Origin: Mantis religiosa
Taxonomy: Eukaryota > Arthropoda > Insecta > Mantodea > Mantidae
Direction of reading: 5' to 3'
DNA: 64,000 nucleotides
NCBI GenBank assembly: GCA_030765055.1
Contig: CM060951.1
Span: 47,279,715-47,343,714, forward strand
Shown here: positions 1 to 13,374 of the stretch, piece by piece
How the letters are laid out: every line of letters starts with the position of its first letter
Numbering within the stretch: the stretch's first letter is position 1
The notes under the pieces: model-generated
What the model was told of the DNA's origin: nothing
Seen by the model: only the letters and a program-made list of their open reading frames with translations
Database searches by the model: none
Translations under genes and position numbers: made by a program

Positions 1-4
1 ATAT

Positions 5-173
<169 letters not shown>

Positions 174-284
174 GAGCGTCACATGACGCTTCTACCCTCA
201 TAGTTTATTGGTGGATATACAAACTATTGTTACTAAAGCTACTAATAATTTTTGTTTCATTTATACCCCTGTTTATCGACGGGC

Positions 285-527
285 CCTAAAACCCCACATA
301 TACCCCTGTTTAACTCCAATGGTCATATCGGCGGCCGTTCTCCTTTGGAACATATCGAAGGTGTTAACTCGTATTTGTTGGGTTTTAATCATTAGATCAC
401 GCACAAATTCGCACTCTCATTCATACTTCCAGACTCTGGGAAAGATGTGGAATTATGTTGATCGGAGAGATATCCCCATCTCCATCGCCGGCAATCGAGC
501 CCGGGATCCCTTACACGACGGGCAGGT
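285..527 (-). mobile_element. tRNA-derived SINE, family 1 (reverse copy)
   Basis: Read on the minus strand this matches the forward copy at 9121-9375. It has the same body, including the segment complementary to CATTCGCACTC-type sequence and the tail with GGCGGCCG. The end near 527 holds the remains of a tRNA-like head (RC of CGAGCCCGGGATCC), and the 5' part of that head is diverged. The open frame across it (208-576, plus strand) is an artefact of the repeat. Confidence 0.8.
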
Positions 528-726
528 TATAATTTTTGTATTTCATTTAAATCGAAATAAACCTTTAAAGAATTAGTTAAGTTACAAATTGTAAAGCAGT
601 AGTCAAATATTAAACGTCTAAACGCTGTATGTCCTAGTGCTTCCAAATTTAATTTGTAACGTGTACAGGGTCCTAGACTCGATTACCGGTTGAAACCCAA
701 TTTTCTCTAGTCTGAAATTAATCGAA

Positions 727-730
<4 letters not shown>

Positions 731-766
<36 letters not shown>

Positions 767-782
767 TGTGTGTTTGTGTCTG
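731..782. repeat. (TG)n microsatellite
   Basis: A TG run with TTTGTG interruptions. It is a simple repeat only. Confidence 0.95.
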
Positions 783-786
783 TCTG

Positions 787-3795
<3,009 letters not shown>

Positions 3796-4153
3796 ATAAC
3801 AACAATAATAATTTTACATGTCTACATTTCATGTAAACCATCCCAAATTTTAATTCTAAGCCACAAACATTATAAAAACTTCTAGTAATGTGTCCATCAT
3901 GTATCTTTTTCTTTAACTTCTTACATTATTACCTTAAACCTCTTAAACACGCAAGAAGAGGCAAGCAACTCCAATCACTTTACATTGGCCACTTTTATGT
4001 AAATGTCCTTGACACAGTTTTCATTGCACGGCTCCCTAATACTGTTTTCTTGCTTACTTTCTTTTCTTTTCCTTAGCATTTTTAGGAAAAAGTTTAATAT
4101 CACGCATTTTTACGTTTTTTCTCCTTTTCTTCAGACATTTTCAGAGGAAAAAA
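3796..4153. other. Spacer, nothing recognised
   Basis: AT-rich sequence between the AAT microsatellite and the CACTG element. No feature is supported. Confidence 0.5.
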
Positions 4154-4156
4154 TAA

Positions 4157-4905
4157 CACTGAGCAGCAATGAAAATTGTTCGGGCTTAAAAATAGTGAAT
4201 TTACATGTATTTCCATCTGCTGAATTCAAAAATCACCATCAAAATGATATACTAGCTCTTGTTTTGAGGATAAAGTGACATTTCATTTTTAGAGTGAAGA
4301 TTTTAAATTTGGCGGAATTTTCTTTTGGGAGTTGGCACACCTGTCAAAATAACGTATTTGACAGCTATAAGCATTCGATGAAAGTGCACCTGCAAAAATA
4401 CTGTAACATTGGATGGAACATGTCCCTTAAGATCCATTTCCTCCACTCCCACCTAGACTTCTTCCCTCCTAGTTGTGGAGCTGTTAGTGATGAACATGGG
4501 GAGAGGTTCCATCAGGACATTTCTGTTATGAAAAAAAAAAAGATAACAGGGCCGTTGGAATGAAGTAATGCTTGCGGATATCTGTTGGTCTTTGTATTGG
4601 GATTCTGCGGAACTCCATCACAAGAGGCAAAGCTAAAGACGACGAAGTCAATAGGTCACCACATGATTCGCTTCAGACAAGACTATCTGCGAAGTATTTT
4701 TCCAGCAATTTAGAACCCTTAGCATGTAATTACCAGTTAAAAAAATCAAATGCACTTTCATTGTTGTTAGCATGTATGTAATTAAAATGTATCCTTTTCT
4801 CTCAGTCCGTTAATATGGAATACTTCCACCTTGTATATATCATAGAAACTAGAGCTAATAAAAATTTTCATTGTCATATTTGTGTTTCTCAACCCAATAT
4901 TAGGT
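4157..4905 (+). mobile_element. CACTG-TIR DNA element, copy 1 (deleted and truncated)
   Basis: Starts CACTGAGCAGCAATG directly after TAA, matching the end of the second copy at 7303-9015 (CACTGGGTAACAAT on its reverse strand). Similarity then runs colinearly in inverted orientation through the whole element, including the protein fragment near 4420-4563 and the end around 4880-4905. This copy lacks about 0.2 kb of coding sequence that copy 2 keeps between the CACCTGTCAAA motif and the codons for MSLKIHF. Its right terminal repeat is lost where a truncated SINE begins. The CACTG end and 3-bp TAA flank suggest a CACTA/EnSpm-type element; that class call is an inference. Confidence 0.65.
4420..4563 (+). 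pseudogene. Fragment of conserved transposon-encoded protein
   Basis: Encodes MSLKIHFLHSHLDFF, then SCGAVSDEHGERFHQDI, then runs into poly-Lys from an A-tract and stops. From memory, this block (two conserved His, a Cys, DEHGERFHQDI) occurs at the C-terminal end of a repeated, uncharacterised protein common in arthropod genomes. The same block is in copy 2 on the minus strand at 8301-8582 with a longer tail. The reading frame here is broken just after QDISVM. The function is unknown, but its place inside inverted terminal repeats argues that it belongs to the mobile element, perhaps as the transposase C-terminus. Confidence 0.6.
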
Positions 4906-4921
4906 GAAGTAAAAATGAAGT

Positions 4922-5890
4922 AATGGGTAGAAGTGTCGGCGGGTGTCTCGGCGATGTATGGCAGCATGATATGCTCTGAGGAAAACTACTTGCTGGGCTC
5001 GTTGCCGTTCCGCTTGTGGGGGAGCGAGTTCGTTGTCCTGGCCTGTTTTTGCACATTTCCCCGTTTTTCACTAGAGCGTTGCACCGAATTAGACTTAGAA
5101 AAATTTCGATCGGAGGCAAAAATAATGTTTTTAGATTATGAAATATACATCACTGGTATTCTTTTAGTATGGGAAAGACATCCTAAGCCTTGTTTTTGCA
5201 AATTCCCCCGTTTTTCCTAGCGCGTTGCACCGAGCCGACACGGCTATCTTTCTCGCCCTCGGGCGCCGAGGCATCAACTGCCGGCATCGATCCGCGGCGA
5301 ACACCCGGGGGACTTTAAAAATTTTTCATTTTCGCAAAAAAAAATTACTTTTTCAAAAATTGGAAAATTCGTGCATTGTCGGACTCACAACACCAAATAT
5401 GCATCCCCATTTAGTTTTCTTCAAAAACTCTAAAGACCTGTCTGGCGCGATGTCGTTCTCCCATGTAGTACGCGGGATGTTAGACTTTGAACAATTTCAC
5501 TAGGAGTTGGACCCCGATAGGAGGAATTTTTTTAAATATAAAAAATACATCAATGCCATTATTTTAGGAAGGGAAAGACATTCCAAGCCTCGTTTTTGCA
5601 AATTTCCCGGTTTTTCATTAGCGCGATGCACCGAATTGGACTTAATAAGAATTTCGATCGGAGGCAAAAATGCTTTTTTTAAAAAATATAAAATATACAT
5701 CACTGGTATTATTTTAGAAAGGGGGAGGCTCTATCAGGGTAAATTGTAGGAACCCTGCCCTCAGTACTGTCGTGGCTCCTTGGGACGGCCGCCCTCTGTC
5801 TCCTTCACCTCATCCTTCCTCCCGGGGCTGCCCCCAAGTTATGGGCCCAGCATGGTGGCCTACGTACCAAATCCCCTCCGTAATGAAATT
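4922..5890 (+). mobile_element. SINE family 3, 5'-truncated and interrupted
   Basis: The first part (4922-5044) matches the body of the full copy at 19,075 from GGGTAGAAGTGTCGGCGGG to GTTGTCCTGGCCT. The match resumes at about 5750 (TACTGTCGTGGCTCCTTGGG) and continues to the 3' end at about 5890 (AAATCCCCTCC). About 0.7 kb of foreign sequence containing tandem units lies between. The tRNA-like head is missing. Confidence 0.75.
5045..5735 (+). repeat. 147-bp tandem units with GC-rich insert
   Basis: Units begin GTTTTTGCA at 5045, 5192 and 5592. Each runs through CGTTGCACCGAATT, TTTCGATCGGAGGC and ACATCACTGGTATT. The second unit breaks off after about 44 bases and is replaced by a GC-rich segment (5236-5310), followed by an A/T-rich segment. 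The last half of another unit returns at about 5500. The array sits inside the SINE copy, so it arrived later or was generated there. Confidence 0.75.
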
Positions 5891-5976
5891 CGAATACCAA
5901 TCCCACTAAGTATGCAAACTCTTGGCGGCAAATTGGAATAAACGTCATTTTTAAAACTCCCGGGTGGGAGTTTTTA

Positions 5977-6216
5977 GCCCGCCTCGGTAGCGTGGTGGTA
6001 GCCTGTCTGCCTCACGTTCATGAGGTCCCGAGTTCGAATCTCGGTAAGGGTGAGTTACTTGGATAAGGTTCTTCCAGGGTTTTCCCTTATCCTGAAAGAC
6101 GAATGTCGGGTAACTCTAAGCTCTATGGACCCTGGGCTCATTTGAGCATCATTTCACCAATTCCATTCATCGTCCGATATGAGTAAACGTTGGAGGACGT
6201 AAATTTAAAAAAAATT
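5977..6216 (+). mobile_element. tRNA-derived SINE, family 2
   Basis: The tRNA-like head GCCCGCCTCGGTAGCG carries box A-like (GGTAGCGTGGTGG) and a perfect box B (GAGTTCGAATCTC). The body contains GGGTGAGTTAC, CTTATCCTGAAAGACGAATG, GAGCATCATTTCACC and GTTGGAGGACGTAAATT, then an A-rich tail. At least nine other copies are in this window. Pol III transcription is inferred from the boxes. Confidence 0.9.
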
Positions 6217-7091
6217 ACAACATCCTGTTTATAATTCTAGGATTGTACTCAGCACATTCAAGTAATCCAAATGCATAATACACCTTTTTCACTTTCTAAT
6301 TTTCATTCTTCTAGTTAGATATAAATCTGCTTTGTGTATGTCTAAGTAATGACATAACAGAACAATATGAGCTACAAAAACCTCCTTGGAGTTTACTATT
6401 AGAGTATAACCCAAAGCAATGGCGTTTCAGCTTCAAAACTTGAGGCTGACGCTGTACGTATTGCGAGTAGGCTTTGCAAGTTAGTTTCAATATCCCAGGA
6501 GTACAATGAGCAAACGTGAGCGGGTTAACAACATCGCCATGCCTCCGTGAGAGGAAACAGCGTATATCCTACTTACATACACTTTTTTTTTTTCCCAGGC
6601 TATGATATCACGAGAAGGGGATGGCTGATTCAGATGACAAAAGGGCCCTTTTAGAACAGTTTCTGGAAGGAAGAGGCGCAGGAAACAGGAAAAGTTTATG
6701 TCTCTCGCGACGCAACACATACATTCTGCTGAGAATGCTTTATATCTGGTCTCCTTTTCATCTTACACCCTGGCCAATAGAAAAGTTGTTGTATATCCGG
6801 ATGAGAAATGGGTGGATCTTATGTGTCCAAGTTTTAATACTCTATTTTCCGCTCTTTCTTCTTCTTCTGTGCCGCTCTAAATACTGATATCAAGCTTGTT
6901 ACGTCCGTGCCAAGTAACATGTTAAAGACTTAAGTATTCCATTCACTACGGCTTGCATGTGTAATGTTTTATATTTCACTCTTAATTTTTATCCCACGCA
7001 TCTAGTATAAAAAGTATATATTCGATGTTGAGATTTCACCGGAAAGCTCTTTTAGCATAGACAACTCCCAAATAATGATGTCTATTCTTTT
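6217..7091. other. Spacer, nothing recognised
   Basis: AT-rich, with short overlapping frames on both strands (for example 6487-6887) that cancel each other out. None contains a recognisable domain. Confidence 0.5.
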
Positions 7092-7279
7092 ATTTCCGTC
7101 CTTCAACGTTAAGCCATATCGGACGATGAATAAAACGGGTGAAATGATGCTCAAATGAGCCCAGAGTCCATAGAGCTTAGAGTTACCAGACATTCATCTT
7201 TCAGGATAAGGGAAAACTCCGGAAAAAAACTTATCCAGTTAACTCACCCTGACAGAGAGTCAACGGTCGAGGTTCGATC
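7092..7279 (-). mobile_element. SINE family 2 (reverse, head degraded)
   Basis: On the minus strand the body matches family 2 through GAGCATCATTTCACC and CTTATCCTGAAAGATGAATG. The tRNA-like head is scrambled around 7255-7279. It lies immediately next to the CACTG element's left end. Confidence 0.85.
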
Positions 7280-7494
7280 CATGATGATGACGATGGTGAT
7301 AACACTGGGCAACAAAAAAATAATTTGACTGTTTCGAGCACTTCATGAAGCAATTCCTACTAATTTTGGGTTGAGAAAAACAAATATGACAATGAAAAAT
7401 TTGTATTAACTCTAGTTTCTATGATATGCCCAAGGTGGAAGTATTACATATTAACGGATTGAGAGAAAAGGATACATTTTAATTACATACATGC

Positions 7495-8240
7495 TGATAC
7501 AAAATTGTTTATTGGTGCACACAATCCCACGTTGTGGACGCCAATGTGAAGCAATAATTTAATGGCGAGCAAATAAGTCGGCGAGCAATGAGGTTTCTCT
7601 CAGGGTATGCGTGGATGTGTGTGAGAAGGAGATTTTAATAACACTGGAATGCCCGTTTCCAACTTATTTATTTACTGCTTCTTCTTTTAAAACATCGAAA
7701 TGAAAGTTGCCGACCAAGGGTTACCAAACTCTGCTTAGAGTTACTGACAGCAGAATGTTTATTCCTCGATAAACTTTATTCGTTCCTCACGTATATATGA
7801 ACCGACAAATATCAAACACAGAACAGGTTGACCGCCCTAATAGGCTTCACGCCTCGGAATCTTCTCATCGGCATGACGCCGAAGACTCCTCTAATGACTT
7901 CCTAGCCACGAACTGCCCACATCGGCTCCGCGCCGAAGACTGTTTGAATGACCACAGCTGCGCGTGTGTATATGTAACTTTCACTCTCAGGAAACTCCTT
8001 TTCAACCAAAATCCCTTTGTGGCTGTTTTGTCGCCATTGTAAATGATCCAAAGAATTTCCTATTCATACAAGTCAAGTGAGCCCCTTTAGAAAACTGCTA
8101 AGGACGCTGTTTCTTACATTGCTTTTGTTATAAAAACTTTCCCCAACTCAACTGACTTGCCCTTATCGTAACAAATAACCAACATTCCTTTGACATCCAT
8201 CATGATTCTTTACTTCTGGCAAACCTTAATTTCGGTATCA
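7495..8240 (-). mobile_element. Solo LTR (746 bp) with 4-bp target duplication
   Basis: Begins TGATAC and ends GTATCA (the TG...CA hallmark with a short inverted repeat). It is flanked on both sides by ATGC (7491-7494, 8241-8244). Copy 1 of the host element preserves the empty site with a single ATGC, so the insertion can be read directly. Reverse-strand orientation is favoured by a polyadenylation-like CAATAAAC near that strand's end and a TATATA motif upstream. No internal retrotransposon coding region remains, as expected after LTR-LTR recombination. Superfamily cannot be told from the LTR alone. Confidence 0.8.
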
Positions 8241-8300
8241 ATGCTAACAACAATGAAAGTGCATTTGACTTTTTTAACTGGTAATTACATGCTAAGAGTT

Positions 8301-8810
8301 CTAAATTGCTGGAAAAATACTTCGTAGATAGTCGTGTCTGAAGAGAATCATGTGGTGACTTCGTCGTCTTTTAGATTGCCTCTTGTGATGGAGTTCCGCA
8401 GAATCCCTATACATGGACCAATAGTATTCCGCATAAATTACTTCATTCCAACGGCCCTGATATCTTTGTTCCATAACATAAATGTCCTGATGTAATCTCT
8501 CCCCATGTTCATCACTAACAGCTCCACAACTAGGACAGAAAAAGTCTAGGTGGGAATGGAGAAAATGGATCTTAAGGGACATGTTGCATCCAAGGTTACG
8601 GTATTTTTGCAGGAGCAGTCAGCAAATGCTTGTAGTTGTCACCTAAACATCCACGAACAACTACCTTGAAGGTTTCCCAAGCTTCCTTTCCTTTCCCCTC
8701 CAAAATTTGGTCAAATGCAGGATCCTTTACAAGTTCTCTTATTTGTGGTCCAACAAAAATGCCTTCCTTAACTTTTGCATGACTTAATTTCCAACATTTC
8801 TCTCTTGTGT
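8301..8810 (-). pseudogene. Conserved transposon-encoded protein, C-terminal region (broken)
   Basis: The longest frame (8301-8582) encodes MSLKIHFLHSHLDFF, SCGAVSDEHGERLHQDI, then MEQRYQGRWNEV and a basic KRQSKRRR tail. Upstream codons continue the protein in other frames up to about 8810, with KVKEGIFVGPQIRELV, KGKEAWETFK and YRNLGCN. At least one frameshift lies near 8583-8620. I recall this combination from a widespread repeated arthropod protein without an assigned function. The N-terminal part, where catalytic residues would be expected, is absent, so activity is excluded for this copy. Confidence 0.65.
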
Positions 8811-9120
8811 TTTGTTATTTGACAGGTGTGCCATCTCCCCCTCCCCCCCAAAAATCCCCCAAATTTAAAATCTTCACTCTAAAAAGTGAAATGTCACTTT
8901 ATCTTCAAAACAAGAGCTAATCTATCATTTGTACGGTGATGTTTTAATTCAGCAGATGGAAATACATGTAAATTCACCTTTTTAAAGCCCGAAACATTTT
9001 TATTGTTACCCAGTGTAATTATAATAACAATAATGAGAATGATTTATAATGATAATAACAATACGAATAATCATAACAATAAGAATAACAGTAAATCAAG
9101 CTTTATTAGAAAAGTTATGT

Positions 9121-9375
9121 TGGCTGGCCCCGTAGCTCAGTCGGCATAGCACTTGCCTGTCGTGCTAGGGATCCCTGGTACGATTCCCGGCTGGGGGGAT
9201 TTGTCTCCAACCAAGATGATTCCCCATCTTCCCCAGAGTCTGGAAGTATGAATGAGAGTGCGAATGTATGCGTGATCTAATGATGAGAATGAACAGAAAT
9301 CCAAAGTACCGCCACCACAACGTCTAACACCCTGGATATGTTCCAAAGGAGTACGGCCGCCTATAAGGCCACTGA
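9121..9375 (+). mobile_element. tRNA-derived SINE, family 1 (forward copy)
   Basis: The head GGCCCCGTAGCTCAGTCGG holds a good box A (TAGCTCAGTCGG) and box B (GGTACGATTCC). The body includes CCCCAGAGTCTGGAAG and GTTCCAAAGGAGTACGGC, then A-rich DNA from 9385. Other copies are at 285-527 and 51,834-52,046. Confidence 0.85.
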
Positions 9376-10909
9376 ACTCAATAAGAAAATGTTAAGTTGT
9401 GTATATGTATATAAGAAAAAACAAAAGCAAAAAACAAAAAAACAAATAAAAATACAATCTGTTTTTCTTTTATCCTGGAATCTAGATTCTAAACCTGGGC
9501 ATATATTCAATCAATTACAATGTTTAATGTTTTACAATTTACAATTTGATAATTTAATAATTATATAATTACATAATTTATTTAAAAAATAGCCGAAGGC
9601 CTTTCATTATAAACTTGTTACAGTTTCATTGCTCATTCATTCAGTTTCAACTTGCTCAGTTTCATTATAAACTTCATTATTTTTGCATGCCTTCATATTC
9701 TTATTTGTATGATTTTATCTACATTCCCGGTAATTATTATGACGTTTACTGCAGGTTTCAACGTGACGGTAAGGCACCGCCTATGGAGTGAAAGCATTAG
9801 CCATTTAGGCTGAGGGGGAAGGTAGTTGCACGCGGAGTGATACATGTCAGCGGGGCAAGGTTATATGAAACAGAGATTAGATACTTCCGGAATAATAAAG
9901 AAACCGAATAATCTATCACCTTCCAGAAGCGTAACTTAATCTATACCGACAAGTCCTTTATCCAGCTATCTTTATTTGCCGGTTCTTTGTATACACTGGC
10001 CGCGCTATGGTATATAACGCCTTCGCGACACTATATTATATATAATGTGCATGTGCATTTGTTTCCTAGAGATTTATCTTAATAAAATTATATAATTATA
10101 ACCTCTATTTGATCATAATGCAGCACTGAGCGAAACAAAACGTTTCCAGAGAGTTTTCAACATGCTTCGTTGTACATGCTTCCTCTCCGCAAAATAATAA
10201 AAGAAAAAAATGAGGGTTGCGATAAGTCAGCATCAAAGAGACAATCAAATAAATGTGAAAGATACCTTGAATAGGTTCCTCCACCGAACATACGATTACG
10301 ATCATTTTTCATACCGGCAAATATTTCAAAAAGCATAGCAGCAGCAACGCTTGTATGTGTTGGCAGGCTTTTTTTATCCTTTTTATTTTTCATCTGAACG
10401 TACACTTTCATAATAAATATTTGCCGCTGCAGTCTCTATCTTTTGTGCTTGTCTCGATATGTTCTCCCCTAAGAGATGGATATTTGAAAACGTCGCCTTT
10501 GCCAGAGACTCATTTTCTCAATGGACGCAAAGAGCGCTCTTTTACCGGTGTCCTTTTATCAGAAGTGCACCACTATTTTTGATGGTCGGACTTACACAAT
10601 TCACTCTTCACTGGACTTTCATGCCGCATTTGCCGACCTCTTCTTTACGAACTGGTTCATTCTCGCAGTACAAAAAAATGATACGCTGCTGTGACGTTTC
10701 TCAAAGCTCTCAAACACACTGTCAAAACGTGGTTAAAAACAAATCCTTGTTTTCAGATGGATATAAGACAAGTATATGAAAACACGAAAAACTTTTATGA
10801 GAATAACATAGAAAAATAGGTCAGCATCCCATCATTGCTGCTGCATTAAAGAGGGCAGGTGTGATTCAATATTCGGCATCAACATAGATTTTTTTTTCTT
10901 TTTTTAGAT
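9376..10909. other. Spacer, nothing recognised
   Basis: AT-rich DNA with A-tracts (9410-9460) and scattered short frames. The frame at 10,459-10,779 (106 aa) has no domain that can be recognised. No terminal repeats were seen. Confidence 0.5.
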
Positions 10910-10915
10910 GTCTGA

Positions 10916-11437
10916 GGGGGGATCAGCCCCTTCAGTTGCCGAGGTGCGGGCGCTGCAGACCTTTAACACTCGTGGTACCTCTGACGTTGCTAGAGGAACC
11001 TCGGGCTGAACTGCCGAGCCACTCCCGTCGGGAAGTTGTTCGGATTGGGTTGGACTCGAGGGGGCAGTGTGTTCTCGACACCCACGGAGAATTGGGTACC
11101 TCCGGCCAGGCTACGGCCGCCCTGAGGGGCTAGAGGGTTACCTAATAACTCCCGGGTATTAGCCTGCAGAGCTAGTAGAAGGTGTGCTAGATCACCAGGC
11201 GGCCCCACCGAGGATTTCGGTAGTCTTCCCTACGGGGTTGTCGCGCGTAAGTGACGTGTCCACTTCCACCCGCCTTGACGTTGTGCTCAGCGGGGGAAGG
11301 CTGTTTAGACTCCAGGTATTGCCCTATGGGAAGAGCCCCGGAGTATCCATCGCTCCCGGGAAGAAGGAGGCCCGCATCCACGGTCCTAAGGGTCTAGGAC
11401 TAATGGGAGTAGAAACTCTGCACTTAACTATCTGAAT
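10916..11437 (+). repeat. GC-rich interspersed repeat R, copy 1
   Basis: Shares long blocks with 28,690-29,145 and 54,240-55,610: GTGCGGGCGCTGC, CTAGAGGAACCTCGGG, TTGTTCGGATTGGGTTGG, GAGCTAGTAGAAGGTGTGC, CCCTATGG and the 3' end TAATGGGAGTAGAA. It extends further 5' than copy 2 (ATCAGCCCCTTCAG). A possible TCTGA flank occurs on both sides but is too short to trust. There is no poly-A tail, no tRNA-like box B and no recognised protein. The open frames across it are conserved only because the repeat is. Confidence 0.8.
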
Positions 11438-13366
11438 GGGATGCATTTAGCCTGAGGAGGTATTTGGGAACACGACTAAGCAGCTTATTTTATTGTATCT
11501 CAACACCGCCCACCACATAGATGGAGGTAGAGAACGCAGGTGTCATGTGGTAGATTTTGGCCCTCCTTAATGATTACTACTGGAAGTTGGAGAATAAACA
11601 CTAACAGGAGAACTATTACTATGCTTCGTTTGAGGGTTTGATGGCCATTTGTCTCTGCTGTATGTGGGGCCTGCGTGCCAAATTTCGGATACGGAGTAGA
11701 GCTGAAAGTACCCGAAAATTAGATCAGAATACGGAGAAACATATGCTACAGTATTGTATGGGAGGGATTGTGTACCCCTGCGGTGAACGGTCTACATATG
11801 GCATATTTAAGGAGCACCGGCACAGAACTCAGGAGGGGTGTCCAACAAGCCAACTCCAAGTGGTCGCATAAGGCACCTATGAGGCTTCAGTTTCGAGCGT
11901 TGCGGTTCTACTCCACACCCGATTTTTGGCACACAGGCCCCAAAAAGAACGGATGATGCCATCAAACTCTCAACGTACACTCACATTGATAGTTCCCTTG
12001 TAAGATTTTTATCTATATTAAAAGTATAGACAGAGAAAATATTATATAGTAGACAGTCACATAGTAAACACCATCAGCAGCACCTTCATGGTCAGGGTCC
12101 AATATTAAGACAATATACTGACAAACTAAAAGTATGCAATCATTTTATACAATTTCTGAGGAACCGTCAGGAATATTTTCGGAATTTAATTTGTAAAGCA
12201 ATTAACAGTTGAATATTTTGACATGTTTTGCTTGTGTTAATTAACAGATACACAACTTTTAAGAGCTACAAATAAAATGTTAAGTAAATTAGCATAACAC
12301 CACGTTGAATTCAATTCCAAGAAATCCGTATAAGCTACCTTCACGGATATGAGCAAAGAAGCAGTGCCAATGCACGGGGCGTATTGATTACATTGAAGAT
12401 ATGAAAATAAAGTAAAACGTATTTATTAATAAGGTAAGTGGAGGGTGGGGGGAGATGGAAGTTGTGGGAAGACGGAAGTTTCGTAATATCTTCTTCATCT
12501 GAGACTAGATAACAGCACTTACCACGGCCTAGCACATAGGCATCCAGTTGGAAGTGTGCTATTATGTTCTTCCGTTTTATATCTTGCTCAATCCAGTGAT
12601 GCACAACAAACTATCTGTAAATTTGGTAAGCACAGCAATGTAATATTTTATTGCCCATACGTAAGGTTTAGCACTTGATGTACTGCATGGAGCTTCACCT
12701 AACAATGGTATTTTGCCATGTGCGTCTTTGTGAGCACATGGTAGCTCGGACCAATATGGCTGGTAGCGCACACCAAAAATAAGGTTCACTTGCATCTTCA
12801 CCCAGGCAGAAAGTTATTAAAGAATACTGATAAATTACATATGGCTGATCATGACGGCTTGACCGATCATTCTTCAAACCATTGAAAACATTTGGCAGCA
12901 AGCCTTGAATACTTGGATCCATTCAAACCCTGGCCGGAGATTTACAAGGCTACAGTTTGGTTCTCTCCTTTCTTCATTGTATCGTGTCTCTAACATGCTA
13001 TAAATTTACATTTTATAAGGTTTCTTACATGTTGTAATACAAATGCTCAATTTACTTTATATTTTAATTTCAAACTTCATCTTGTTGCATCTTCCTCCAT
13101 GTTGTTCCACCTTCGCCTAATGATGGGGTAAGATTTAAGTTTTCTTGCAATAAATTTAATTGTACCTTTTTATCTCCTTACATTTAAGGACACTGATTAC
13201 TGTTTATCCCAGGAACAATTAAATATACAGGCAATAACTTGAGATAATTTTTATATTTTTCTCCATTCCCATTTACATGAAAAAGAACATAACAGTTAAG
13301 TGTGTCATCTTCCCCCGTCTTACCTTATATTGGTAAAACGAATAGGTATACGGAAACTGCTCATAT
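11438..13366. other. Spacer, nothing recognised
   Basis: Mixed-composition DNA. Overlapping short frames near 11,638-11,956 and 12,341-12,922 show no domain. Nothing beyond base composition can be said. Confidence 0.5.
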
Positions 13367-13374
13367 ATTATCAC

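Larger units (their letters stand above)
7303..9015 (-). mobile_element. CACTG-TIR DNA element, copy 2, split by a solo LTR
   Basis: The plus-strand end reads CACTGGGCAACAAAAAAAT, and the reverse complement of the other end reads CACTGGGTAACAATAAAAAT. Both are flanked outside by TAA (7300-7302 and 9016-9018), a 3-bp target duplication. Without the LTR insertion the element is about 0.96 kb. It encodes a conserved protein segment on the minus strand. It is inverted relative to copy 1, 2.4 kb away. TIR sequence and duplication length fit CACTA-like elements; no complete transposase is present, so the class remains provisional. Confidence 0.7.

Noticed and set aside
5987..6050. Functional tRNA gene at SINE heads
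   Set aside because: All tRNA-like heads are followed by SINE bodies and occur in many copies; acceptor stems do not pair well by eye, so none is called as a working tRNA.
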